NCBI GenBank assembly: GCA_003158745.1
Contig: PMLC01000065.1
Span: 1,657 to 64,266 of the forward strand
From: Acidobacteriota bacterium
Lineage (GTDB): Bacteria; Acidobacteriota; Thermoanaerobaculia; Thermoanaerobaculales; Thermoanaerobaculaceae
DNA length: 62,610 bases
Direction: 5' to 3'
Below, in pieces: positions 17,447 through 26,322 of this stretch. Numbering within the stretch: the first letter of the stretch is position 1; each line of letters opens with the position of its first letter. A program made the position numbers and the translations under genes. Under the pieces are notes generated by a model. That model did no database searches. It saw only the letters and a program-made list of their open reading frames with translations, and had not been told where the DNA came from.

Positions 17447-18658
17447 CTATCCGCTGCGAGGAGCTCTTCTCGCACCCCCCGGGGACGCGGTCATTCGGGA
17501 GGGGTTGTTCCGTGTATCCCACCAATTGAATGCGGATCCGGCGAGATGGAGCACCGCCGCAGCCACCACAAGCAGAGCAACCAGCCCCAACCAGAAGTCG
17601 AGACTGAACCGCCAGCTTGCGAAGCCGGAATCTGTCATGGTGCTCGCCAAATGAAAGCGCCCCAGCTCCTCTGGCGGCAAGCCAACGGCAAGAACCACGT
17701 TGGCACCGAGGAGCCAAACGAGCACCTTCTTTGCGGCCTGAAATCGTGCCTCTTCGGCGCTGCGCGCACTCACGCTCTTGATGCCCGCTACGCGCCGCAC
17801 AACTGCGGAGGCCACCAAGCCAAACGCCCACGAGGTCGCCGCGAGGGCTAGCGTCAGCCCAACCCAAGCCGGCCACGAAGCATCTCCAAACCAGAAATGA
17901 AAGTGATGGTCGGACAGCGAGAATCCAAACAAATGAAACGGGATGACCTCGCCCTCCCAGAAGAACCAGCCACTCGGCCTGAACTCGCGAGCGATGCTCT
18001 CGGCGGCAACTGGAAGGAACATCAAGAGGGCAAACCCGGCGATGATCTCGACGCACCCGACTGCCACCTGCTTGGCCCACGCATGCGTTGACATGACGGT
18101 TGGAGTCGGCACGTCTCGGTGACGAGAGCACCCAAGAGCACCACTGAGGTACCACAATGCGACCGCCGCGCACGCAACGAGAAAGCCCAGGCCTGCAGCA
18201 TTCCCCCCAACCAGGGTGGCCGACCACCGGTACACACCAAGGCCGACCTTGAGCGATGATCTCGTGAAGACTATTGGCGGAACGCTGTTCGCTCGGTGGG
18301 CGAGAACAACGAGCAGTTGTAGGAGAAGCAGACTGGCGAGAAAGAGCTGAGGTGGCCGAACCGTATCGAGCTCGGAGAGCCACGCGCCTCGTACCACCCT
18401 TCGACCCAGAACCACGAGGGCAATCCACCCGACGGCCCATGCCGCCACGAGTAGATCCACGCCCAGCAGAAGCCTGTATCCAGCCGAGACTGAGAAACGG
18501 GTGGCCTGGCTCGACCCGTAGGGTACAAGTCCGGGGCGAAGACTGATCAACCAGAGAGATCCTGCGAGAACTGTCGCCCCGCTGAGGATCATGCCAGCTG
18601 CCTGGGCAACCTTGCTGATCATCGGATGGGTGCCAGGGTCGACGTTCATTGCTTGCAT
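17447..18658 (-). CDS. Multi-pass membrane protein of unknown function
   Basis: I do not recognise this 403-residue protein. It has about eight hydrophobic helices, for example LLLGVDLLVAAWAVGWIALVV, FLASLLLLQLLVVLA and FWLGLVALLVVAAAVLHLAG, with loops rich in Trp and His (a central loop reads SDHHFHFWFGDASW). Codon use looks less GC-biased than in neighbouring typA. The ATG at 18658 is preceded by TATGGT with a six-base spacer and no ribosome-binding site, so it may be leaderless. It sits convergent to typA and next to the ndk-bounded island, which suggests accessory DNA. No function is proposed. Confidence 0.55.
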   Translation of the reverse strand: MQAMNVDPGTHPMISKVAQAAGMILSGATVLAGSLWLISLRPGLVPYGSSQATRFSVSAGYRLLLGVDLLVAAWAVGWIALVVLGRRVVRGAWLSELDTVRPPQLFLASLLLLQLLVVLAHRANSVPPIVFTRSSLKVGLGVYRWSATLVGGNAAGLGFLVACAAVALWYLSGALGCSRHRDVPTPTVMSTHAWAKQVAVGCVEIIAGFALLMFLPVAAESIAREFRPSGWFFWEGEVIPFHLFGFSLSDHHFHFWFGDASWPAWVGLTLALAATSWAFGLVASAVVRRVAGIKSVSARSAEEARFQAAKKVLVWLLGANVVLAVGLPPEELGRFHLASTMTDSGFASWRFSLDFWLGLVALLVVAAAVLHLAGSAFNWWDTRNNPSRMTASPGGARRAPRSG

Positions 18659-18664
18659 TGGAGC

Positions 18665-18670
18665 ACCATA
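18665..18670 (-). promoter_or_regulatory. -10 box TATGGT of a probable leaderless mRNA
   Basis: On the minus strand TATGGT is followed by GCTCCA and the ATG at 18658. No ribosome-binding site is present. The remainder of the gap up to 18839 shows nothing I can identify. Confidence 0.4.
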
Positions 18671-18839
18671 GCCCTTGTCGCGGCAAGCTCTCAGCCCAGG
18701 TTCTCGTCCACGAGGGACGATCCCCCAAGAGGCATACAGCATTGACCCGCTCAGCCGTCACCCTATCTTGGCTCGGCCGTGTCCACCGCATTGCTGGGCG
18801 CTGCTGACAACCGGAGGTTCAGTTGGGACGACCGCCAGG

Positions 18840-18960
18840 TTCAGGCCAGCTCAGCGGCGGAGAAGAAGAACGAGAGCTCGATGCGGGCGTTCTCGGGCGA
18901 GTCGGAGCCGCGGATCGCGTTGCCCTCGACGTTGCTCGCGAACTGCTGGCGGACCGTGCC
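18840..18960 (-). pseudogene. Partial duplicate of the ndk 3' end (39 codons and stop)
   Basis: On the minus strand this segment reads GTVRQQFASNVEGNAIRGSD, then SPENARIELSFFFSAAELA and TGA. The intact Ndk at 23671 ends GTLRQQFASNIERNAIHGSD and the same tail. About 110 of 121 bases agree. The active-site histidine is Arg here. About six of the ten codon changes are silent, which suggests this is the 3' end of a related ndk rather than a randomly decayed copy. It begins three bases after the stop codon of the spermidine-synthase-like gene. It cannot be translated alone. Confidence 0.88.
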
Positions 18961-18963
18961 GGA

Positions 18964-21474
18964 TCACGGCCGACCGAGGTCGGTCAGGTACTCGAGCACC
19001 TCGGGCTCGCGGGGCCAGCGGTCGAGGTTGTGCCTGGGTGTCGCGTACTCGAGGTAGCGGTTGCGGTCGGTGTTGACCGGGACCTTGAGCGCTGCAGCTC
19101 GCTGCGCGAGGCGTGTGACGGCTGCGGCGTCGAGCAACCTGAACCGGGGCAGGTCGGTCGGCGCAAGTCCACCGATCCTGGCGAAGGCCTTGAGGTCGTT
19201 GGCCAAGCCCGGCGCCGCCATCACGCGGTCGAGGGCCTTACGTTGCAGTCGCAACGGGGCGGGCGAGGCGACAACGAGCCCCTGCCCTCCCAGGTACCAC
19301 ACCGCCGCATGCGGGAAGACCTTTCGAACCGTCACAACGACGGAGGCCACCTCCTCCGGGTCGATGTGATGAAACTGGATCCACTGCTGGAAGATACCAT
19401 TCTCACTCAACCGCGAGCGCGCCAGACGGTAGAACTCCTCGCTATACAGATTGGTGGAACCCGCAAACCAAATCGATGTGATCTCCATCGTGATGAGGTC
19501 GTAGCGCTCCGTCGTCCGCAGGAGGAAGTTGCGCCCGTCCTCGAGGTGGAGCGCGACATTGGGCCGCCCCAGAACTCCGTGATTCACGTGGCCGAAACAC
19601 TCGTTCGATGCCGCGACGATCCCGGGCGCGATCTCAGCGACGTCCACGTGGCCAAAACCGGCCGCCTCCACGATGTGCGCCGAGTGGCCGGTCCCGAGAC
19701 CTATGACCAGCGCACGATCCCACGCGGTCGAATGGAGGATGGGCACCAAAGCAAAGGCCATTTGGGCCGCCATCTCGCCGGTGTCATTGCCCTGAAACTT
19801 GCCGTTGGTGAGCAGCACCCGCGTGGTCTCGCCGGTAGGGGCGATGGGGTTCGCGACGACAGTCGTGAAGCCGCCGGACGTGTCCTCGTGGAAGAACAGG
19901 AGCCTCGACTCCTCCGTCACGTGAAGCGGGCTGAAGTACACATTAACTCCGGAAGTGAGTGCCAGGTGGTCCCACCCCGGCTGACACCACACACCGGCAC
20001 ACACGATCCCTCCCATCGCCGCGAGCACCGCTCCAACCCGCCGCGGGGGCGCCCAACGGGATTCTCGCTGACCTGACCTCAGCTCAACGAGACCGAGAGC
20101 CAGCGCACAAGGAACGAGGAGCAGCACGAGGGTGCGGAATGCGACCTCGGAGCCGAGAGCCGGGAGAAGCACGAAACCCGTGAGGAGCGCACCGAGGATG
20201 CTCCCTATAGCGTTGACGGCCGCCAGCAGTCCTGTTGCCGCGTCCCGGCGTTCGGGCGGCAGCCATGGCGTTCGCAAGAGGATCGGGAAGACAGTGCCCA
20301 TGAAGGCGGCCGGTATGGTGACCAGTGCGATCAGCACGACAAGGCGAAGCAGCTCACCCTCTACGAACGTGGTCGCCCCAGCTCCCCACCTTCCGAGGAA
20401 ACCCGGCACTTGAGGCCACGCAGAGAGCGTCGCGGCAAGCACCGCCGCTGCGGAAAGCATGGCGATCGGCACCAGCCACGCGGGCACCGTGTTGTTCGCT
20501 GCGCGCAGTCGGCTGGTGACACCACTGCCGACCCAAAGGCCGCCAAGTACCGCCGCGAGCATGAGCCCGAATGCGTACACAGAGTTCCCGAGCACGGCTC
20601 CGATGAGATGCACCCAGACAACCTCAAAACCAAAAGCGATGAAGCCGGACACAAAGGCCGCGATGACCAACAGGCGTCCAGAGGTGCCTCCAACCAGGGT
20701 TCGGTACGCGAGGAGTGGCGGGTCAGTCTGGGAGATCCCCGTGACGGGGACCGGTCTCGCTGCCGGCCACCACCTCCCCAGTACCGTTGTGGTCGCCAGG
20801 ATTGTGGCACCCACCGCAGCGGCGAAGAATAGTGTTCCCGTCATTCCAAGCGCCGGGAAGATCAGGTAGGGACCGCAGCCCGCTCCCGCCATCGCGCCCA
20901 GCAGGTTGAGGGTGTAGAACCTCGTGAGAAGGCGCTGCGGCCGGGCGACCGCGAAACCGTCCAGCACGGCCACAACAGCAGGGAACGTCATGCCCATGGC
21001 GACCGTAGGCGGCAGGATGAGGGTCGACGAGACCAGCGCCCGCATCAGAAAGACGGCAAGAGCGGACTCGCCTGCCAGGTGCATCAAGGAGCCGGCCAGG
21101 CCCTGGACCGGCGAGAACAGGAGCGAGAGTCCGAACGCCCATGAGGCGATGCAACCCTCAAGCGCTCCGTAGAGCAGCACCGGCCGCCTCGGCCGTGGGG
21201 CGGCGGCTCCGTAGAGTGCTCCGCCAAGGGTAAGGCCGAGGAAATAGACGGCGAGAACGATGGCGCTAGCCGGCGTGCTGGCGCCAACGACGGTCGAGAG
21301 CATACGCTCGAAGACCTGCTCGGCCAGAAGGGCTGTTGCGCCGCTCGCGGTCACGAGGGCACCGAGGACCGTTAGCCGCCGCCGGTCGCCTGAGGTCAAC
21401 TCGACCAAGAGGAGAGAACTCGGGCGACGAGAATCAACCAGCGGCTCACCACTCTCCCAATCCCCCGAGGCCAC
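18964..21474 (-). CDS. Fused multi-pass membrane domain and spermidine-synthase-like domain
   Basis: The first ~500 of 836 residues form a polytopic membrane region resembling a transporter (many helices, for example LVTASGATALLAEQVFERML and VIAAFVSGFIAFGFEVVWVH). The C-terminal ~300 residues form a Rossmann methyltransferase-like fold of the polyamine aminopropyltransferase type, with GLGTGHSAHIVEAAG, EIAPGIVAAS and LYSEEFYRLARSRL. Where true spermidine synthases have an acidic D-S-x-D-P-like site this protein reads MEITSIWF, so aminopropyl transfer is doubtful. Fused proteins of this kind are widespread and poorly understood. The start codon (GTG 21474) is uncertain. Its stop abuts the ndk fragment. 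Confidence 0.75.
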   Translation of the reverse strand: MASGDWESGEPLVDSRRPSSLLLVELTSGDRRRLTVLGALVTASGATALLAEQVFERMLSTVVGASTPASAIVLAVYFLGLTLGGALYGAAAPRPRRPVLLYGALEGCIASWAFGLSLLFSPVQGLAGSLMHLAGESALAVFLMRALVSSTLILPPTVAMGMTFPAVVAVLDGFAVARPQRLLTRFYTLNLLGAMAGAGCGPYLIFPALGMTGTLFFAAAVGATILATTTVLGRWWPAARPVPVTGISQTDPPLLAYRTLVGGTSGRLLVIAAFVSGFIAFGFEVVWVHLIGAVLGNSVYAFGLMLAAVLGGLWVGSGVTSRLRAANNTVPAWLVPIAMLSAAAVLAATLSAWPQVPGFLGRWGAGATTFVEGELLRLVVLIALVTIPAAFMGTVFPILLRTPWLPPERRDAATGLLAAVNAIGSILGALLTGFVLLPALGSEVAFRTLVLLLVPCALALGLVELRSGQRESRWAPPRRVGAVLAAMGGIVCAGVWCQPGWDHLALTSGVNVYFSPLHVTEESRLLFFHEDTSGGFTTVVANPIAPTGETTRVLLTNGKFQGNDTGEMAAQMAFALVPILHSTAWDRALVIGLGTGHSAHIVEAAGFGHVDVAEIAPGIVAASNECFGHVNHGVLGRPNVALHLEDGRNFLLRTTERYDLITMEITSIWFAGSTNLYSEEFYRLARSRLSENGIFQQWIQFHHIDPEEVASVVVTVRKVFPHAAVWYLGGQGLVVASPAPLRLQRKALDRVMAAPGLANDLKAFARIGGLAPTDLPRFRLLDAAAVTRLAQRAAALKVPVNTDRNRYLEYATPRHNLDRWPREPEVLEYLTDLGRP

Positions 21475-21599
21475 ACTGCAAGCATACCTGAACGCCGATG
21501 TCGTGCCGACGACCTGGGCGCCGGAACGAAACGCCGTTCCCGTCAGTAGCGACCGAGAGGGTGCCCTCGCCCTCTTGTGCCTGGAGGATTGCTCCTTGA

Positions 21600-21717
21600 T
21601 ATAATTTCATGCGGAGGTGAGTCCGATCAAGCCGGCGACGTACGCGACCTCGACCAGCGTTGGGTTTGCTCCTTTTGGCGCAGGCGGGTCGGATCCCGCA
21701 GGACGGCGCTGCCGTCC
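21600..21717 (+). promoter_or_regulatory. Promoter and structured leader before the TPR gene
   Basis: TATAAT at 21600-21605 is a consensus -10 box; a TTGTGC 19 bases upstream is a weak -35. The leader of about 135 bases holds a GGAGG followed by a short GTG open frame of about 38 codons, and a perfect hairpin GGACGGC-GCT-GCCGTCC (21701-21717). No known riboswitch is recognised. Confidence 0.35.
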
Positions 21718-21745
21718 GCAAGGCAGACGGTAGGCCGGCCCGTCA

Positions 21746-22534
21746 ATGTTCATTTTCGTTGTGGCCATCTCTCGGCTCGTTGTCCTGCTTCTCGCGCTTT
21801 CGGCGATACTCGTGGCTGGCCGCTTCTGCCACGACCGGTACCTCGGTGCAGGCCGTAGACTGGCACGGGGCCTATTCGCCGCGGTCGGGGTCGTCGGAGT
21901 TGCGGCTCTCACTCCGTTTTTGCTTGCTTCCGCGGCCTTGATAAGAGGAACCGCCGCCTCATATTCCTACGATTGGGCGACCGCGGATCACTACTACTGG
22001 TTGCACGAGCAGTTTGGGGGACACAAGACCGACGTGGTGATGGATCTGTGGGCGGCAGCCCAGATAAACCGCGGTCACTTTGCGGATGCGTACGCATTGT
22101 TGCTCTCCCGATCACGAGATCGGGAGGGATTGGTCATGAGTGCCAACCGCCTCGCCTTGGTCGCCATGTGCGAGTACTATCTTGGGCGTTTTTCGGATGC
22201 CAACCTGACGTTCCAAGCACTTTCGGCACGAGGGGCGGGTTTCCTTCCCGACTACTTCCTTGGCCGGCTGGCCGAGCGAGACGGTTCCATCGTTCGAGCT
22301 TTGCTCCACTACCGCCGCTCATTCGCTCAGGTGCCCCACTTCTACCCCACTGTCTACCAGCTCGTTCGGCTCGATGTCGCGACCGGAGACCGGTCGGCAG
22401 CGCTCGCCGACCTCGAGCGTTACCTTGCGGCAACCCGCCTCAAGGAGCCGACCGAAATCGCATCCTGGCGAGCTGCCCTTGTCGCAGGCGTCCTCTGCCT
22501 CCCGGAGAAGGAGTTCAGGGTCATTGTTCACTAG
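21746..22534 (+). CDS. Membrane-anchored TPR protein
   Basis: The 262-residue product has two hydrophobic helices at the N-terminus (ISRLVVLLLALSAILVAG and GLFAAVGVVGVAALTPFLLASAALI). A soluble helical-repeat region follows, made of TPR-like units such as INRGHFADAYALLLSRSRD, CEYYLGRFSDANLTFQALSA and ATGDRSAALADLERYLAATR. Such proteins usually hold partners together; no enzyme domain is seen. The ATG at 21746 has no good ribosome-binding site. The PAP2 phosphatase gene overlaps its end by 11 bases, so the two are probably expressed together within the ndk-bounded island. Confidence 0.6.
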   Translation: MFIFVVAISRLVVLLLALSAILVAGRFCHDRYLGAGRRLARGLFAAVGVVGVAALTPFLLASAALIRGTAASYSYDWATADHYYWLHEQFGGHKTDVVMDLWAAAQINRGHFADAYALLLSRSRDREGLVMSANRLALVAMCEYYLGRFSDANLTFQALSARGAGFLPDYFLGRLAERDGSIVRALLHYRRSFAQVPHFYPTVYQLVRLDVATGDRSAALADLERYLAATRLKEPTEIASWRAALVAGVLCLPEKEFRVIVH

Positions 22535-23489
22535 AATCCGAGTCGAGGATCTGCTTGCCGCGAGCTTTGGCCTCGCGCTCGCCGGTATCGCCGGCGTCGG
22601 GGCCGTCCTGCGCGGTCTCCACCTAGACGAAAGTACGTACTGGGAACTGACCTTCATCCTTGCGCCGTTGGCTGTGCTCGTGTTCCTCGCCTCCCTTCGA
22701 TATGCAATCGCGGGCGGCGCTCCCGTCCTCAACGAGACGCTGCGGGAGATCGGGGGCACGTTCCGTGACTGGCTGCCATTCCTGTTCTTCCTCATGTTCT
22801 ACGGTGCCTTCCACGCCCAGGTCTGGCTCGTGCTGAATCCCGAGGATCGCGACGCCGCGCTGCTCGCTTGGGACCTACGGCTGTTCGGCCAGACCCCCGC
22901 GGTCTTCTTCGATCGCTTCGTCCACAAACCAATCACAGACGTCCTTTCCGTCGCCTACCTCTCCCACCTGATCCTGCCGCCGCTGCTCGCTTTCGCGTGG
23001 TATGTGCGCAACCGACGGATCTTCCGTGAATTTCTGCTGGCGGTCCTTCTCTCGGGTGTGTTTGGGGCGATCGGCTACCTCCTCGTGCCTGCAGTGGGTC
23101 CGGCGATTGCGTTCCCGCACCTCTTCCAGCATGAATTGAACGGGATTTTCTACGGGCCCATCAACGACATACTCGACAAAGTACGAGCGCCGCGTGATGT
23201 CTTCCCCAGCCTGCACGTGGGAATCTCGACCATCGTGCTCTTCTACGTCGCCCGTTTCAGCCGTCGCTGGCTCCTGGTTTTTCTGCCCTTCATCCTCGGG
23301 AACTGGCTCTCGACCCTCTACCTGCGCTGTCACTATCTCGTTGATGTCCTTGCCGGCTGGGCCGTGGCTGTGCTCGTGATCGTTCTGGCAAAGCAGCTCA
23401 TCCGGACTGAAGAGCGGCTACGCCCGCCACCATCGGAGAGTGTTCCTGGCCCACCCGCCGACGCGAAGGCCTCAACCGCCCCGCAGTGA
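22524..23489 (+). CDS. PAP2-superfamily membrane phosphatase
   Basis: The 321-residue polytopic protein has the PAP2 signature split across helices: FPSLHVGIST (the PSxH block) and RCHYLVDVLAG (the RxxxxxHxxxD block); the first KxxxxxxRP block is weak. Members remove phosphate from lipid phosphates or transfer head groups, with the active site facing the periplasm; inositol-phosphate synthases of mycobacteria have a similar layout. I chose TTG 22524 because GGAG lies ten bases upstream and the frame then begins LFTRIRVEDLLAASFG; this start overlaps the TPR gene. The C-terminal tail is proline-rich. The exact lipid substrate is unknown. Confidence 0.72.
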   Translation: MFTRIRVEDLLAASFGLALAGIAGVGAVLRGLHLDESTYWELTFILAPLAVLVFLASLRYAIAGGAPVLNETLREIGGTFRDWLPFLFFLMFYGAFHAQVWLVLNPEDRDAALLAWDLRLFGQTPAVFFDRFVHKPITDVLSVAYLSHLILPPLLAFAWYVRNRRIFREFLLAVLLSGVFGAIGYLLVPAVGPAIAFPHLFQHELNGIFYGPINDILDKVRAPRDVFPSLHVGISTIVLFYVARFSRRWLLVFLPFILGNWLSTLYLRCHYLVDVLAGWAVAVLVIVLAKQLIRTEERLRPPPSESVPGPPADAKASTAPQ

Positions 23490-23670
23490 GCCGCCGACAG
23501 ACGGCATTGGAACAGACAACGCCCCTGTCCTCGGGACAAGATGAACCAACAGGCCGTCAAGTTGAGCGAACGCCAGTCCGAGCAAGCGTGCAGCCCCGCC
23601 GGAAACAACTCCGCCACCTGGCTACCACTCTGCGACTAGCGGAGGAAGCAGTGGTTAACGGTCCGCGCCT

Positions 23671-24087
23671 TCAGGCCAGTTCCGCGGCGGAGAAGAAGAA
23701 CGAGAGCTCGATGCGCGCGTTCTCGGGCGAGTCGGAGCCGTGGATGGCGTTGCGCTCTATGTTGCTCGCGAACTGCTGTCGGAGGGTGCCCGGCGCGGCC
23801 TTGGCGGGGTCGGTGGCGCCCATCACCTTGCGCAGGTGTTCCACCGCGCTGTCGCGCTCCAGCGCCATCACCCACACCGGCCCCGACGTCATGAACTCGA
23901 CCAGCGGCCGGTAGAACGGTTTGTCCTTATGGACCGCATAGAACGCCATCGCTTGATCCTCGGAGAGGCGCAGCATGTGGGCGGCCAGGATCTGAAACCC
24001 CTCCTCCTCGAGCCGGGCGATGACCGCGCCGCAGTTGCGGCGAGCCACGGTATCAGGCTTCAGAATCGTCAGTGTCCTCTGCTTCAT
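23671..24087 (-). CDS. ndk: Nucleoside diphosphate kinase
   Basis: Ndk moves the gamma phosphate from ATP to other nucleoside diphosphates. The 138-residue protein is full length: KQRTLTILKPDTVARR at the N-terminus, RNAIHGSDSPENA containing the phosphorylated active-site histidine, and the C-terminal ELSFFF. ATG 24087 has GGAGAG upstream. It is the last gene of a sucC-sucD-ndk run, which makes metabolic sense because succinyl-CoA synthetase yields ATP or GTP. Its last 121 bases are duplicated at 18840-18960. The sequence is otherwise ordinary. Confidence 0.95.
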   Translation of the reverse strand: MKQRTLTILKPDTVARRNCGAVIARLEEEGFQILAAHMLRLSEDQAMAFYAVHKDKPFYRPLVEFMTSGPVWVMALERDSAVEHLRKVMGATDPAKAAPGTLRQQFASNIERNAIHGSDSPENARIELSFFFSAAELA

Positions 24088-24172
24088 GTGAGCACTCTCC
24101 TTCCTCGGTGACAGCGTGGCGGCCGCGGTACGCGGCGGCCGCGGCCGTGGCGTGCGGAGCAAGCCCATTCCC

Positions 24173-25045
24173 TCAGACCCTGCCGAGGGCTCGCGCCATC
24201 GTGATGCCGATGTCGGCGGGGCTCACCGCCACGGCGATGCCGGCCGCCTGGAGCGCCGCAATCTTCTCGGCCGCAGTCCCCTTCCCGCCCGAGATGATCG
24301 CGCCCGCGTGGCCCATCCGCCGTCCGGGCGGCGCGGTCTGACCGGCGATGAACGCCACGACCGGCTTCTTCATGGAGGCCTTGACGTACGCCGCGGCCTC
24401 CTCCTCGGCGCTGCCGCCGATCTCGCCGATCATGACAATCCCCTCGGTCTGTGGATCGGCGTTGAACGCCTGGAGCACGTCGACGAAGCTGGTCCCCGGC
24501 ACCGGGTCGCCACCGATGCCGACGCAGGTGGACTGGCCGAGCCCGAGCTTGGTGAGCTGGTCCACGGCCTCGTAGGTTAGGGTTCCCGAGCGGGACACCA
24601 CGCCGACGCTCCCCTCCTTGTGGATGTGGGCCGGCATGATCCCAAGCTTGGCCTTGCCCGGCGAGATGATCCCAGGGCAGTTCGGGCCAATCAGGCGCGC
24701 GCCCTTCGTGCGGGCGTGCTGGACGATGACCTCATCGCGTGCGGGGATCCCCTCGGTGATGCAGACGATCAGCTCGATGCCCGCGTCCGCGGCCTCGAGG
24801 ATCGCGTCGGCGGCCGCGAGCGGTGGCACGAAAATGAGCGACGCGGTGCAGCCGGTCGCCGCTCTCGCGTCCGCCACGGTGTTGAAAACGGGCACGCCGT
24901 CCACCGCCATGCCGCCCTTGCCCGGGGTCATCCCGGCGACGATCTTGGTGCCGTAATCGCGGCACTTCGCGGCGTGGAACTGTCCTTCCTTGCCGGTGAG
25001 GCCCTGCACGACAACGCGCGTCGAGGAGTCGAGCCAGATAGCCAT
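24173..25045 (-). CDS. sucD: Succinyl-CoA synthetase alpha subunit
   Basis: The 290-residue alpha subunit binds CoA and carries the phosphohistidine. The N-terminal CoA-binding Rossmann part reads [14 protein letters not shown] and GMTPGKGG. The histidine signature [18 protein letters not shown] lies near residue 245. The enzyme converts succinyl-CoA plus phosphate and NDP to succinate, CoA and NTP in the TCA cycle. The start at 25045 follows sucC by 11 bases, with GAGGGGA upstream. The length equals the family norm. Confidence 0.96.
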   Translation of the reverse strand: MAIWLDSSTRVVVQGLTGKEGQFHAAKCRDYGTKIVAGMTPGKGGMAVDGVPVFNTVADARAATGCTASLIFVPPLAAADAILEAADAGIELIVCITEGIPARDEVIVQHARTKGARLIGPNCPGIISPGKAKLGIMPAHIHKEGSVGVVSRSGTLTYEAVDQLTKLGLGQSTCVGIGGDPVPGTSFVDVLQAFNADPQTEGIVMIGEIGGSAEEEAAAYVKASMKKPVVAFIAGQTAPPGRRMGHAGAIISGGKGTAAEKIAALQAAGIAVAVSPADIGITMARALGRV

Positions 25046-25056
25046 ATTCCCCTCCT

Positions 25057-26214
<1,158 letters not shown>

Positions 26215-26322
26215 CCGTGCCTCCAAGGTACAGACAACCGAGGCATTGTGCACACCCACCCGGCTCTCTGCAACACCACGTCGCGGCCTTCTCAGGAAAC
26301 TGCCCGGTTCAACGCCGGGGAC

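Larger units (their letters stand above)
18840..23790. other. Candidate genomic island flanked by direct repeats of the ndk 3' end
   Basis: Two 121-bp copies of the ndk 3' end (18840-18960 and 23670-23790) lie in the same orientation exactly 4830 bp apart and enclose three genes. The intact gene lies at one border and a 3' fragment at the other, as expected when an element integrates into the end of a gene and restores it. No integrase is inside, so the element would be a remnant or was moved in trans. A simple segmental duplication is the alternative. Confidence 0.6.

Noticed and set aside
18779-19057. Plus-strand frame similar to another at 23486-23914, as a repeated small gene
   Set aside because: Both are shadows of the duplicated ndk 3' end, which is coding on the minus strand.
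18840-23790. Prophage or transposon as source of the island
   Set aside because: No integrase, transposase, phage gene or terminal inverted repeat is visible; only the direct ndk repeats support mobility.
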